A stretch of 64,000 bases of DNA from Nitrososphaerota archaeon (GCA_038874475.1 JAVZCJ010000008.1:1-64000), one strand, 5' to 3'; positions 16,005-24,754 are shown, numbered from the stretch's first letter. Program-made: numbers and translations. Notes: generated from the sequence alone by a model not told the origin.

Positions 16005-16898
16005 CTATTTTCCAGTTTTTGTAATTAATCCATATGGCTTGAAAAGAAGTATAGCTATCAAGATTATAAAAGCTATTATAACTTTATATTCAGTTGATAA
16101 ACTGAACATTGTCAATAATATTATTGAAAAATTTTCTACTAAACCTATAATATAAGCTGAAGCTATTATAGCATATAGATTTTTTATTCCACCTAAAATA
16201 ACTACTGCAAAAATTGGAATCATCAAATCCCATCCAAGAATAGGAGTTATTCTAGTATCTCCAGCTCTAAAAACTCCTCCAATTCCTGCCAATCCAGCTC
16301 CAATAAACCATACAAGCAATAAAATTTTCTCTTTATCTATTCCGCAAACCATTGCTAAAATTTGATTATTTGATAATGCTCTCATTGCTTTCCCAATTAA
16401 TGTTTTTTTCAAAAATAAATGTAATGAAAATACAAGGATTAAAGATGTTGCTATTGTTAAAATCCATAAAGATGTCACACGTAACGGACCTATATTAAAA
16501 GCATTAAACCATATTTTATATGTTAATGATTCTCTTCCATAAATTTGATACATTGAATATCTAAGGAATAAGCCATATCCTAAAGAAGCAATTGCAAGAT
16601 GCATTGAAGTACCCTTTCTTTTAGATAATGGTTTAAAAACAATCAAATATGAGAATATTCCAAGCAAACCTGTTAAGATAAAAGCTACTATAATTGCTAG
16701 AAGAAAATTATTTCCAATCAATTCAAGAGAAATATATGCAGCATATGCTCCAAATGCAAGAAATTCTGCATGTGAAATATTTGGAAAATTAAGCAAGCTA
16801 TATGTTAAAGAAAGTCCTAAAGCAGCTAAAAAGTATATGCTTCCAGTTATCAATCCATTAAAAAAAATTTGTAGGAAGTTTATCGATGCTATATCCAT
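16005..16898 (-). CDS. livH: Branched-chain-type ABC importer permease, LivH-like
   Basis: The 297-residue membrane protein opens with FFNGLITGSIYFLAALGLSL and LLNFPNISHAEFLAFGAYAA, the LivH signature. A coupling loop (TLIGKAMRALSNNQILAMVCG) follows around residue 180, then FAVVILGGIKNLYAI. Eight or so transmembrane helices are visible. It follows the binding-protein gene by 14 bases and precedes livM by 11, so translation is probably coordinated across the operon. Confidence 0.87.
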   Translation of the reverse strand: MDIASINFLQIFFNGLITGSIYFLAALGLSLTYSLLNFPNISHAEFLAFGAYAAYISLELIGNNFLLAIIVAFILTGLLGIFSYLIVFKPLSKRKGTSMHLAIASLGYGLFLRYSMYQIYGRESLTYKIWFNAFNIGPLRVTSLWILTIATSLILVFSLHLFLKKTLIGKAMRALSNNQILAMVCGIDKEKILLLVWFIGAGLAGIGGVFRAGDTRITPILGWDLMIPIFAVVILGGIKNLYAIIASAYIIGLVENFSIILLTMFSLSTEYKVIIAFIILIAILLFKPYGLITKTGK

Positions 16899-16912
16899 TT
16901 AAGATTTCCCAC

Positions 16913-18136
16913 CTATCCCTTTTTCATCATCAATCCTTGTACAATGTTCCATGAGCCAATTGTATCAAAAGAATATTTTCCATCAATCTTAGAAACTCTC
17001 CATATTTCATAGTCTACAAGAATTACATCTCCATTTTCATCAAATGCTTTATGTCCAGTAGCACCTACATAATATTTTGATACAACTTCTAAAGCTTTCT
17101 TGATTTCATATCCATTATAAGCACTTGCTTTAGCAATAGACAATGCTGCAAGCATTGTAGCATCATAAGTATAATCGCAGAATAAACTAGGTTCTTCTTT
17201 AAAGTATTTCTTATATTCTTCATAGAATATACTATATCCAAGTGTTCCTTTAGGAGAAGAAGGCTTAGTTCCCATTAAACCAGTTTTTAAAATATATTCA
17301 GCAGCTTTTTCATCTTCAAAGAAAGCTACATCAGCCATTCCTTCACCTCCAAGTGTAGGTATATTTTCTAAACCCATATCAAGAGCTTGTTTGAAAACAA
17401 TTTTCCCACTCTCAACCCATAAAGCATAGAAAATTGCTTCGGGATTAATTGAAGCTACTTGCATTAATTCTGTTCTATAATCTCCTTTTGCTGGATCATA
17501 TCTAATATTTAATGCAATTCTTTCTCCAAGCAATTTTTTCAATCCTTCTTCAAGACCTATGCCATAATCATTTGCAACAACAAATGTTACAATCTTTTTA
17601 TATCCTTTCTCTTCTATTATGCTTGCTATTGCTTTAGTTTGTAGAATATCACTTGCAACAACTCTAAATACATAATCATTTCCAAGTTCGCTTATTTTTG
17701 CAGCTGTAGCAGACATTGAAATTAATACTACTTCTCTATCATTAACATATTTTGAAATAGCTAATACTTCAGTACTTGTTGCAGGACCAACTATTACTTT
17801 TACTCCTTCTATTTCTATAAGCTTTTTAGCTGCTTCTATTGCTTTTTCTGGAAGAGCTAAAGTATCTTCTGCAACTATTTTAATGAATTTCCCATTTATT
17901 CCTCCTGTATCATTTATTATTTTAGCTGCTAATATTGCTCCATTAAGCATTTTGCTTCCAATAGGTCCAAGTTCACCACTTAATGGAAGCATTACACCTA
18001 TCTTTATTTCTCCAATTTCCTTAGGTAAAACATATGTGGTTTGCTGTAAAATAGCATAGTATCCTACTAAAATTCCTAGTATAAAGAAAATCAAAGCAAT
18101 TGCTAATATTTTTATATTTTCTTTTCTAGAAAACAT
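16913..18136 (-). CDS. livK: Branched-chain-type ABC importer substrate-binding protein, membrane-anchored
   Basis: The roughly 407-residue protein begins with a hydrophobic anchor (ILAIALIFFILGILVGYYAI) and no lipobox cysteine. The periplasmic-binding-protein fold of the LivJ/LivK type follows: IKIGVMLPLSGELGPIG, AAKLINDTGGINGK-like text, VKVIVGPATSTEVLA and YDATMLAALSIAKAS. ATG 18136 is chosen over the upstream TTG because the strong GGAGGTGGG ribosome site (18149-18141) lies directly before it. It is the first gene of the operon, placed 3' of a long structured leader. It catches the substrate outside the membrane, but the ligand cannot be read from sequence. Confidence 0.87.
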   Translation of the reverse strand: MFSRKENIKILAIALIFFILGILVGYYAILQQTTYVLPKEIGEIKIGVMLPLSGELGPIGSKMLNGAILAAKIINDTGGINGKFIKIVAEDTLALPEKAIEAAKKLIEIEGVKVIVGPATSTEVLAISKYVNDREVVLISMSATAAKISELGNDYVFRVVASDILQTKAIASIIEEKGYKKIVTFVVANDYGIGLEEGLKKLLGERIALNIRYDPAKGDYRTELMQVASINPEAIFYALWVESGKIVFKQALDMGLENIPTLGGEGMADVAFFEDEKAAEYILKTGLMGTKPSSPKGTLGYSIFYEEYKKYFKEEPSLFCDYTYDATMLAALSIAKASAYNGYEIKKALEVVSKYYVGATGHKAFDENGDVILVDYEIWRVSKIDGKYSFDTIGSWNIVQGLMMKKG

Positions 18137-18138
18137 TT

Positions 18139-18330
18139 TTCCCACCTCCAAAAAATAATAAGTTTAGAGGGATAGCCCTAAATGGATTACTTATTTTATA
18201 TTCTAGAAATATTCTCTGAATGAAACTCACTTGGGGGAATAAATCATTGAAATACTTAATGCTATAGAGGTTATATTGGCTTAATGCTTGTCCAAACTAA
18301 ATCCCCCAATTGTTTCACCTCTAAACTATT
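18139..18330 (-). promoter_or_regulatory. Long structured leader of the importer operon (riboswitch-like)
   Basis: On the minus strand a TATA box (TTTTAAATAC, 18360-18351) with GAAAG just upstream predicts a transcript start near 18330. The leader then forms nested helices: AGTTTAGAGG (18327-18318) with CCTCTAAACT (18170-18161), TGAAAC (18317-18312) with GTTTCA (18226-18221), and TTGGGGGA (18309-18302) with TCCCCCAA (18238-18231). The 3' strand of the outer helix can instead fold locally, TTTAGGG (18182-18176) with CCC..TAAA (18171-18163), followed by a T-rich run (18162-18150) and then the ribosome site. AGCATTAAG occurs twice inside the apical region. The mutually exclusive folds are seen in sequence. 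Control of expression is inferred. Confidence 0.7.
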
Positions 18331-18442
18331 TTTTAGGAATGAAGAGAAAAGTATTTAAAACTTTCGTTTTTCTAATTTTAGAATAATGATAATTTTTAAT
18401 AATATTAAGAAATTTAATAATGAATAAATAAAGTGGTTTTTA

Positions 18443-18937
18443 ATGAAGAAAATATTTATTGATGCGTTTAAGTGTGCTGGTTGCAAATATTGTGAACTTT
18501 CATGCTCTTTTTATCATGAAGGAAAATTTAATCCAAAATTATCAAGAATAAGAATTTTTAAAGAAGATGAATATGGAATAGATAATCCAATTTTATGTAG
18601 TTTATGCTCATATTGTCCATGTATAAATATTTGCCCAACAAATGCTTTTTATAGAAATGAAAAAGGTTTTATGGAAATAAATATTGAAAAATGTATAAAA
18701 TGCTATAAATGTATTGAATCATGCTTTTTTGGAGCAGTTTTCCTTCATATAGAGAAAAACATTCCAATTGTATGCAATTTATGCAATGGAGATCCACAAT
18801 GTGTTAAAAAATGTCCTACAAAAGCAATTGTTTTTTTAGAACCTAATGAATTTGCTAAAAAGAAAAATTATGAATATTCAAGAATTGTTTATCAAGATTT
18901 CCTTAATAAACATGGAATAAAGATTAAAAGTGATTAA
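18443..18937 (+). CDS. Polyferredoxin-type electron carrier for the aldehyde oxidoreductase
   Basis: The 164-residue protein has four cysteine clusters: CAGCKYCELSC (residues 12-22), CSLCSYCPCINICP (54-67), CIKCYKCIESC (near 85-95) and CNLCNGDPQCVKKCP (near 112-126). It resembles the HycB/DmsB-like four-cluster ferredoxins. Proteins of this type are encoded next to tungsten aldehyde oxidoreductases and pass electrons to or from them. It ends one base before the oxidoreductase start, so the pair is coupled. It is cytoplasmic, with no signal. Confidence 0.85.
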   Translation: MKKIFIDAFKCAGCKYCELSCSFYHEGKFNPKLSRIRIFKEDEYGIDNPILCSLCSYCPCINICPTNAFYRNEKGFMEINIEKCIKCYKCIESCFFGAVFLHIEKNIPIVCNLCNGDPQCVKKCPTKAIVFLEPNEFAKKKNYEYSRIVYQDFLNKHGIKIKSD

Positions 18938-18938
18938 A

Positions 18939-20837
18939 ATGAAATATTATGGATATGCAGGAAAAATTCTTAGAATAAATTTAACAAAAAGAGATTTTTC
19001 AATAAAAAATTTAGAAAAAGATTTAATGATAAATTTTTTAGGTGGTAGAGGTTTTAATTCTAAAAGGTTATTCGATGAAATCCCTCCAAAAATTGATCCT
19101 TTAAGTCCTGAGAATAAATTAATTTTTTCTACTGGACCACTTGTTGGAACAATGTTTCCTACAGCTTCCAGATTTAATGTAAGTGCAAAATCTCCTCAAA
19201 CGAATATTTTAGGAGATTCAAATGCAGGTGGACATTTTGCATCTGAAATGAAATATGCTGGATATGATCAAATTATTTTAGAAGGGAGAAGCAAAGAGCC
19301 AATATATTTATACATAAATGATGATAGTATAGAATTTTTAGATGCAAAACATTTATGGGGAAAAGATGTTTATGAATGTGATAGAATTATAAAAAAAGAC
19401 CTTGGAGATAAGAGTATTCAAACAGTTATTATTGGTCCTGCTGCTGAAAATGGAGTAAAATTTGCTGGAATATTTGCAAATTTAATGAGAGCTGCTGCTA
19501 GAACTGGAATGGGTACTGTAATGGCTTCTAAAAATTTAAAAGCTATAGCTATAAAAGGAAGTAAATCTATCGAAGTAGCAAATCCTAAAAAATTTGAAAA
19601 AATTATTGAGGAAATAGAAGAAGAAATTTATAATCATCCACAATATTGGCCAAGAAGAAAAATGGGTACTACTAGAATTCTTCTTCCAGTAAATGCAATG
19701 GGCTTTCTTCCAACTAGGCATTTTACTTCAACTGTTTTTGAATTTGCAGAAAATGTAAGTGGAGAAAAACTTGCAGAAGAATATAATATTAAAGTTAGAG
19801 GATGTTTTTCATGCATTCTTCCATGTAGTAGATTCTATATTATAAAAGAAGGTAAATATGCTGGTTTATATGGTGAAGGGCCAGAGTATGAACCTTTAAG
19901 TTCTTTTACTGCACGTGTAGGAAATGGAAATTTACAAGTTGCTTTAAAAGCAATAGATATGGTAAATAAACTTGGTTTAGATGCAATAACAACAGCTGAA
20001 TGTATTTCATGGGCAATGGAATGTTACGAAAAAGGATGGCTTAAGAAAAATGATGTGGATGGATTAGATTTAACATGGGGAAATGAAGAAGCTATTTTAA
20101 AACTTATAGAAAAAATTAGTAAAAGAGAAGGGTTTGGAGATATTTTAGCAGATGGAGTAAAAAAAGCTGCGGAAAAACTTGGAATAGGGAAAGAAATAGC
20201 TATGCATGTTAAAGGTTTAGAAATTATACAAGCAGATCCAAGAGGAGCAAAAGGTTATGGATTAGGATATGTTGTAGCAAGTAGAGGAGCAGACCATCTT
20301 AGGTCAGAACCATTCATGGAATTAAGTGATGATCCAAAGAAAGGAGAAAAACTTTTTGGTATTCCTGAAGCAACAATAAGATTAGAATATAAAGGTAAAG
20401 GGAAACTTGTAAGTTATTGTGAAGATTGGTGTGCAATTGTAGATTCTCTTGAAGTATGTAAAAATGTAGCTGAAAATATGGAAATACTGCCTTTTGATAA
20501 AGCTGCAGAAGTTATAGAAGCAGCTACTGGTTTAAAATTAAATGGAAATGATGTTAGAAAAATAGGAGAAAGGATAATAAATATTGAAAGAGCATTTCTT
20601 ATTAGAGAAGGGATAAGAAAAGAGCATGATACTTTACCTAAAAGATTTTTAGAAGAACCTATTCCAAGTGGAGTATCTAAAGGATCAATATTTGAACTTG
20701 AAAAAATGTTAAACGAATATTATGAAGAAAGGGAATGGAGTAAAAAAACAGGAATTCCATATAGAGAAAAATTAAAAGAATTAAATTTAGAAAATGTAAT
20801 AGAACAATTTGAGAAAATTGGAATAGAAATGGAATAA
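18939..20837 (+). CDS. aor: Tungsten-containing aldehyde:ferredoxin oxidoreductase
   Basis: The roughly 632-residue enzyme starts KYYGYAGKILRINLTKRDFS, the AOR N-terminal domain. It has LGGRGFNSKRLF and GPLVGTMFPTASRFNVSAKSP, which bind the tungsto-bispterin cofactor, and CFSCILPCSRF (near residue 290) supplies three cysteines of the 4Fe-4S cluster. The fourth Cys lies in the C-terminal half (VSYCEDWC or LEVCKN). Members oxidise aldehydes to acids with ferredoxin. The family also includes enzymes for formaldehyde, glyceraldehyde-3-phosphate and aromatic acids, so the substrate is open. ATG 18939 is preferred to a GTG at 18930. The ferredoxin partner is immediately upstream. Confidence 0.88.
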   Translation: MKYYGYAGKILRINLTKRDFSIKNLEKDLMINFLGGRGFNSKRLFDEIPPKIDPLSPENKLIFSTGPLVGTMFPTASRFNVSAKSPQTNILGDSNAGGHFASEMKYAGYDQIILEGRSKEPIYLYINDDSIEFLDAKHLWGKDVYECDRIIKKDLGDKSIQTVIIGPAAENGVKFAGIFANLMRAAARTGMGTVMASKNLKAIAIKGSKSIEVANPKKFEKIIEEIEEEIYNHPQYWPRRKMGTTRILLPVNAMGFLPTRHFTSTVFEFAENVSGEKLAEEYNIKVRGCFSCILPCSRFYIIKEGKYAGLYGEGPEYEPLSSFTARVGNGNLQVALKAIDMVNKLGLDAITTAECISWAMECYEKGWLKKNDVDGLDLTWGNEEAILKLIEKISKREGFGDILADGVKKAAEKLGIGKEIAMHVKGLEIIQADPRGAKGYGLGYVVASRGADHLRSEPFMELSDDPKKGEKLFGIPEATIRLEYKGKGKLVSYCEDWCAIVDSLEVCKNVAENMEILPFDKAAEVIEAATGLKLNGNDVRKIGERIINIERAFLIREGIRKEHDTLPKRFLEEPIPSGVSKGSIFELEKMLNEYYEEREWSKKTGIPYREKLKELNLENVIEQFEKIGIEME

Positions 20838-20840
20838 TTT

Positions 20841-22031
20841 TTATTTGATATATGGTTTGAATTCCCATTCTCCTATATTAAATATTATTTTTCTTAAAAT
20901 TTCTTCTGCTTTCTCTTTAGGTAATAAAAGGAATAATTTCCCTAAATGTTTACAAAACATTTTAGATTGCGAAACTCTACTCCAATCAGCACAATCATGA
21001 AGTAAAACTTTTTTATTAAGATCTATTGTAACATGATATTCTTTTACTAAAGCTTCTATCGCTTCATTTTCCATACGCAATATTTTAACATCTTCATCCA
21101 TTATTTCACTTATTTTTTTCATTCTAGCTTTATCTATTAATATTCCTAATAATTCATTAAATTTCATTTTTTCTAAATCTTCTTTAGAAAAAGCAGAAGT
21201 AAAAGAAGTTATTTTAGGCACATAAATTTCTTCTTTTTTAATTTCTAAATATTTATCAAGTTTTTCCTTTAATTCTTTTTGTTTAGATGTCGAGATATTT
21301 AGCATTCCTAGCATTTGTAAACAATTATGAACAGCATATCCATGAAAATGATTATTAAAGAAACCATATACTTTTTCAACTTTTCCTTGCAACTCTTTTA
21401 TTTTTGGAACCCAATCTTTCAATTCTTCTTCTTTATAATGATAATTGTACCACGGCTTTTTTCCTCTACCATGCCATCTAATATAAGTAAAATCTGTAGT
21501 AACTTTTATTATAGGAGGTAAAAGTGGCTCGTCTACAATAGTATAAGCAATATCATAATCACTTAAAATTTTAAAAACTTCATCTTTTAAAAATTTTTCA
21601 CTTCTAAATTCTATAGCATATCTAAAATCTTTAGGCAATATTTTAAGGAATTTCTCAAATTTATCTAAATTTAAATCAAGCTTTGGAGGAAGTTGAAAAA
21701 GTAAGCAACCTAATTTTTCAGATTTTTGAAGAGTTTTCATTAAATCACAAAATTTTAATAAATCTTCCTCAATACCTTGATTTATATCCAATTTCTTTTT
21801 ATGAGTTATAATTTTAGGGATTTTTGCAGTAAAAATAAAATCTTCTCTTGTATAATTATTAAGATATTTAATAACTCTTTCAGAAGGATAAGAATAAAAA
21901 GTAGAATCTATTTCTGCAGTATCAAATATTGAACTATATTTTAAAAGTTTATTTTCATTATCATTCTCATATAAAATTCCAATCCAATCTTTATAACTCC
22001 ATCCTGAAGTACCAAATAAGAATCTAGTCAT
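20841..22031 (-). CDS. DUF72 protein with C-terminal zinc-finger-like domain
   Basis: Residues 1-240 form the DUF72 TIM barrel: FLFGTSGWSYKDWIG, FDTAEIDSTFYSYPSE, LLFQLPPKLD, YAIEFRS, TYIRWHGRG and YGFFNNHFHGYAVHNCLQM. Residues 250-396 are an added helical region ending in LLHDCADWSRVSQSKMFCKHLGKLFL. Its C-x-D-W...F-C-K-H-L order looks like a SWIM-type zinc finger. DUF72 proteins are widespread and their function is unproven. The fusion to a putative nucleic-acid-binding finger suggests a DNA or RNA role. The C-terminus lies four bases from the convergent AOR gene. Confidence 0.7.
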   Translation of the reverse strand: MTRFLFGTSGWSYKDWIGILYENDNENKLLKYSSIFDTAEIDSTFYSYPSERVIKYLNNYTREDFIFTAKIPKIITHKKKLDINQGIEEDLLKFCDLMKTLQKSEKLGCLLFQLPPKLDLNLDKFEKFLKILPKDFRYAIEFRSEKFLKDEVFKILSDYDIAYTIVDEPLLPPIIKVTTDFTYIRWHGRGKKPWYNYHYKEEELKDWVPKIKELQGKVEKVYGFFNNHFHGYAVHNCLQMLGMLNISTSKQKELKEKLDKYLEIKKEEIYVPKITSFTSAFSKEDLEKMKFNELLGILIDKARMKKISEIMDEDVKILRMENEAIEALVKEYHVTIDLNKKVLLHDCADWSRVSQSKMFCKHLGKLFLLLPKEKAEEILRKIIFNIGEWEFKPYIK

Positions 22032-22072
22032 ACAAAATTAAGTAATATATAGTTTTATTTTAACATTTATAA

Positions 22073-22192
22073 TTATTTTTGCTTATTTAATTTTATAATA
22101 TAACAAAATAATTCTTTTTTGCTTATTATAATATTTGGCTTATCAAAAATTGCCTTTGCAGGACTATCATATTTCCATCGCTTCTTTATTTT
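22073..22192 (-). other. Coding-like stretch without a clear start
   Basis: In the 237-bp gap, a minus-strand frame ending at 22073 reads KRWKYDSPAKAIFDKPN... with better amino-acid balance and higher G+C than the rest of the gap. It has no ATG, GTG or TTG at its head, and a stop lies just upstream. It could be the tail of a lost gene or a small protein with an unusual start. I have low confidence in either. Confidence 0.2.
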
Positions 22193-22268
22193 TTATAGTT
22201 TAAAAATATCAATTTTAAATAATAAAATTTTTAATTAAGTTTAGAAAAAAGATAAGTTAAAAAGATGA

Positions 22269-23246
22269 GTGAATTATTTGAGTGTCCTTTATAACCATGG
22301 CTTAATCATTAAAAATAATGAATATAAAATAGCTTTTGATTTAAAGAAGACAAATAATTATAAATATGATTATATTTTTGTAAGTCATGCTCATAGTGAT
22401 CATATTCAAGCAATTAAGAAAAATAAATGTTACATGACTGAAGAAACACGTAGATTAGCTGAAACCTATGTTGGATGGATATGGAATTATAATAAGATAA
22501 AATTTGGAGAAAAAATAAAAATAAACGATAAAGTAAGAATTAAAATATTCGATGCAGGACATATTTTAGGTTCTGCTCAATTCCTTTTAGAAACGCCTGA
22601 AGAAACAATCTTATATACAGGAGATATAAATGTTTACGATACAATTATAAGTAAAAGTGCTGAAACAATCGAGGCAGATACATTAATAATAGATTCTACT
22701 TATGGAAATGAAAAATATATCTTTCCAAATAGACAACTTATATATGCTAAAATAATCAATTGGATTAAAGAAATTATTAATAATGGAGCAATGCCTGCTT
22801 TTAATGTTTATCCTGTTGGAAAATCTCAAGAAATAATTTCTTTAATAAATGAATGTATGAATGTGCCTGTAATAGTTAGCAAGCATGTTTTTGAGGCTTC
22901 AAAAATATATGGAAATTTTCTTAAAAAAATTGATTGTATAAATATTTCTTCTAAAGAAGGGAAAGAAATATTAAAAAATGGAGAAATAGTTCTTATAAGT
23001 GAGAAAATACTTAATCCTAATATTAATAGAAAAATTTTTTGGGCAAAAGCAACAGGATGGGCTTTAAAATATAAATTTAAAAAATATAATATATCTTTTC
23101 CATTAAGCAGTCATTCAGATTATAAAGGGCTAATGTATTATATAGAAAACGTTAAACCTAAGAAGATATATACAATTTATGGTTATAGCGATTATTTTTC
23201 ACGTATTTTAAATAGATTAGGATATTTTGCTAAATCAATTTATTAG
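22269..23246 (+). CDS. Metallo-beta-lactamase fold protein, beta-CASP nuclease-like
   Basis: The 325-residue protein has the metal-binding motif SHAHSDH (near residue 39), FDAGHILGSAQF (near 95), YTGDIN and IDSTYGNE. A C-terminal HSDYKGLMYYI supplies the beta-CASP histidine (SSHSDY). This arrangement is that of YSH1/CPSF-like and DNA-ligase-associated exonucleases. Many archaea carry this short version, which lacks KH domains. Probable substrates are RNA or DNA ends. The GTG at 22269 has no good ribosome site and the alternative TTG at 22278 is close, so the start is uncertain. Its 3' end overlaps the AbrB-ACT gene by a few bases. Confidence 0.75.
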   Translation: MNYLSVLYNHGLIIKNNEYKIAFDLKKTNNYKYDYIFVSHAHSDHIQAIKKNKCYMTEETRRLAETYVGWIWNYNKIKFGEKIKINDKVRIKIFDAGHILGSAQFLLETPEETILYTGDINVYDTIISKSAETIEADTLIIDSTYGNEKYIFPNRQLIYAKIINWIKEIINNGAMPAFNVYPVGKSQEIISLINECMNVPVIVSKHVFEASKIYGNFLKKIDCINISSKEGKEILKNGEIVLISEKILNPNINRKIFWAKATGWALKYKFKKYNISFPLSSHSDYKGLMYYIENVKPKKIYTIYGYSDYFSRILNRLGYFAKSIY

Positions 23247-23650
23247 GAAAACTTTTGTATTTTCACATCTTTTACAATTTTTTCTTTTGCTATTCTTTCT
23301 TTAATTTTTTCTATATTATTTTTACATTTTGATATATCTGCTATAGCATGCCATTCAGCTAGTTCTCCTCTTCTTAATGTTCTAGATTCTGAAGAAATTA
23401 AATCAACTCCACATTCTGCTAATATAGATGCAATTTTTGCAAGAGAACCAGGAACATCTGATATTTCTATTTGAAATTCAGCTAATTTAGCTTCTGGATC
23501 TGCTATTGGAATTAATCTTACTTGTCTTTGCTCAATATCTGCTATAGCCATTAAACTCATCCCTTCTCTTAAGCCAATTGCTTCACGTATGTTTAAAGGT
23601 ATAATTACTCTCCCCCTTGAATCTAATTGAACTAATTTATATATTCTCAT
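23243..23650 (-). CDS. AbrB-type DNA-binding domain fused to an ACT domain
   Basis: The 135-residue protein begins MRIYKLVQLDSRGRVIIPLNIREAIGL, a SpoVT/AbrB swapped-hairpin DNA-binding domain. An ACT domain follows from about residue 58 (FQIEISDVPGSLAKIASILAE). ACT domains commonly bind amino acids, so this is a plausible amino-acid-responsive transcription factor. It is divergent from the histidine operon across 110 bp that carry two palindromes, making it the obvious candidate regulator. ATG 23650 follows a GAGG ribosome site. A second ATG nine bases upstream is possible, and longer frames upstream are rejected because they cross the promoter. Confidence 0.82.
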   Translation of the reverse strand: MRIYKLVQLDSRGRVIIPLNIREAIGLREGMSLMAIADIEQRQVRLIPIADPEAKLAEFQIEISDVPGSLAKIASILAECGVDLISSESRTLRRGELAEWHAIADISKCKNNIEKIKERIAKEKIVKDVKIQKFS

Positions 23651-23665
23651 TTTCCTCATTAAAAA

Positions 23666-23685
23666 TATATAAGGGGCCTTATATA
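23666..23685. promoter_or_regulatory. 20-bp palindrome over the AbrB-ACT gene promoter, candidate operator
   Basis: TATATAAGG (23666-23674) and CCTTATATA (23677-23685) are perfect inverted arms around GG. The left arm overlaps the AT-rich TATA-like region that would serve the minus-strand AbrB-ACT gene, whose ATG is about 15-20 bases away. A dimeric regulator bound here would block that promoter. Binding by the neighbouring protein is an inference. Confidence 0.55.
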
Positions 23686-23695
23686 GGTTTAAACC
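23686..23695. promoter_or_regulatory. GGTTTAAACC palindrome next to the first operator
   Basis: A perfect 10-bp palindrome directly abuts the 20-bp palindrome and lies 66 bases before the hisG start. It may be a second half-site for the same regulator or simply contain a TATA-like element for the rightward operon. The evidence is positional only. Confidence 0.4.
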
Positions 23696-23760
23696 CACAA
23701 TTTGCCCACAAGAATTAATGGAGGGATAAAAAATCAAAATTATAATATTAGAAAATATGG

Positions 23761-24753
23761 GTGTTTATATTGGCTAAAGTAAGGTTTGCAATACCTAAAG
23801 GTTCTCTTGAAGCTGGAACTTATAAAATTCTTGAAAGAGCAGGATATGAAATATCTGGAAGTGAAAGAACTTATAAACCTACTATTAATGACCCGAATAT
23901 TTCAGTGAAAATACTTAGACCGCAAGAAATACCAATACTTGTTTCTGAAGGAATTATAGATATTGGTATAACTGGCGAGGATTGGATTCTTGAAACTGAA
24001 ACAAATGTTGAAATTTTACTAAAATTAGGATATGGAAAAGTTGATATTGCATTAATTGTTCCTAAATCTTGGAATAGAATAAATTCTCTATCAGATTTAA
24101 TAATGAATTTTTATAATGAAAGAAAAAATATTAGAATTTCAACAGAATATCTTAATATAGCTTCAAAATTCATTTCAGAAAATGAAACTTATAAAAAAAT
24201 TTTTAGAAAAGAAAAACCTACAATAATAACTCCTTGGTGGAAGAAAGGAAATAATAAAAATGTAACTATTTTATTATCTTTTGGAGCAACTGAAGCTAAG
24301 CCTCCTGAAGATGCTGATGCAATAATTGATGCTGTTGAAACAGGAATTACAATTGAGAAAAATAATTTAAAGATTATTGAAAAAATAATGGAATCTCAAG
24401 CAGTATTAATAGCTAGTAAAAATTCTCTTAAAAATAATGAAAAAAGAGAGAAAATTTATGATGTATTAACACTTCTTAAAGGTGTAGTTGAAGGAAAACA
24501 GAAATTACATATATTTGTGAATGTTAAAGAAGAAAATTTACCTATTTTATTAAAAAGCTTGCCTGCACTTAAAAGTCCAACAATTTCAAAACTTTCTATT
24601 AAAGGATGGTATGCTGTTAATACTGTTATAGATAAATCATTATTTATTGAAATACTTCCAAAAATAAGAAAAATAGCTCAAGGGCTTGTTATACATGAAC
24701 CAAAACAAGTTCTTTCATTAGATGAAATATATGAAAAGAAGAGTGAAGAATAG
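23761..24753 (+). CDS. hisG: ATP phosphoribosyltransferase, long form
   Basis: This enzyme makes phosphoribosyl-ATP from PRPP and ATP, the first and feedback-controlled step of histidine synthesis. VRFAIPKGSLE opens the catalytic domain, and IGITGEDWI and SFGATEAKPPEDADAIIDAVETG are the substrate-binding blocks. Residues from about 245 (KQKLHIFVNVKEENLPILLKSL) form the ACT-like histidine-binding domain of long HisG, so no HisZ is needed. At 330 residues it is slightly longer than usual. The GTG at 23761 is used; a TTG at 23770 just before AKVRFA is an alternative. First gene of the operon. Confidence 0.88.
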   Translation: MFILAKVRFAIPKGSLEAGTYKILERAGYEISGSERTYKPTINDPNISVKILRPQEIPILVSEGIIDIGITGEDWILETETNVEILLKLGYGKVDIALIVPKSWNRINSLSDLIMNFYNERKNIRISTEYLNIASKFISENETYKKIFRKEKPTIITPWWKKGNNKNVTILLSFGATEAKPPEDADAIIDAVETGITIEKNNLKIIEKIMESQAVLIASKNSLKNNEKREKIYDVLTLLKGVVEGKQKLHIFVNVKEENLPILLKSLPALKSPTISKLSIKGWYAVNTVIDKSLFIEILPKIRKIAQGLVIHEPKQVLSLDEIYEKKSEE

Positions 24754-24754
24754 C

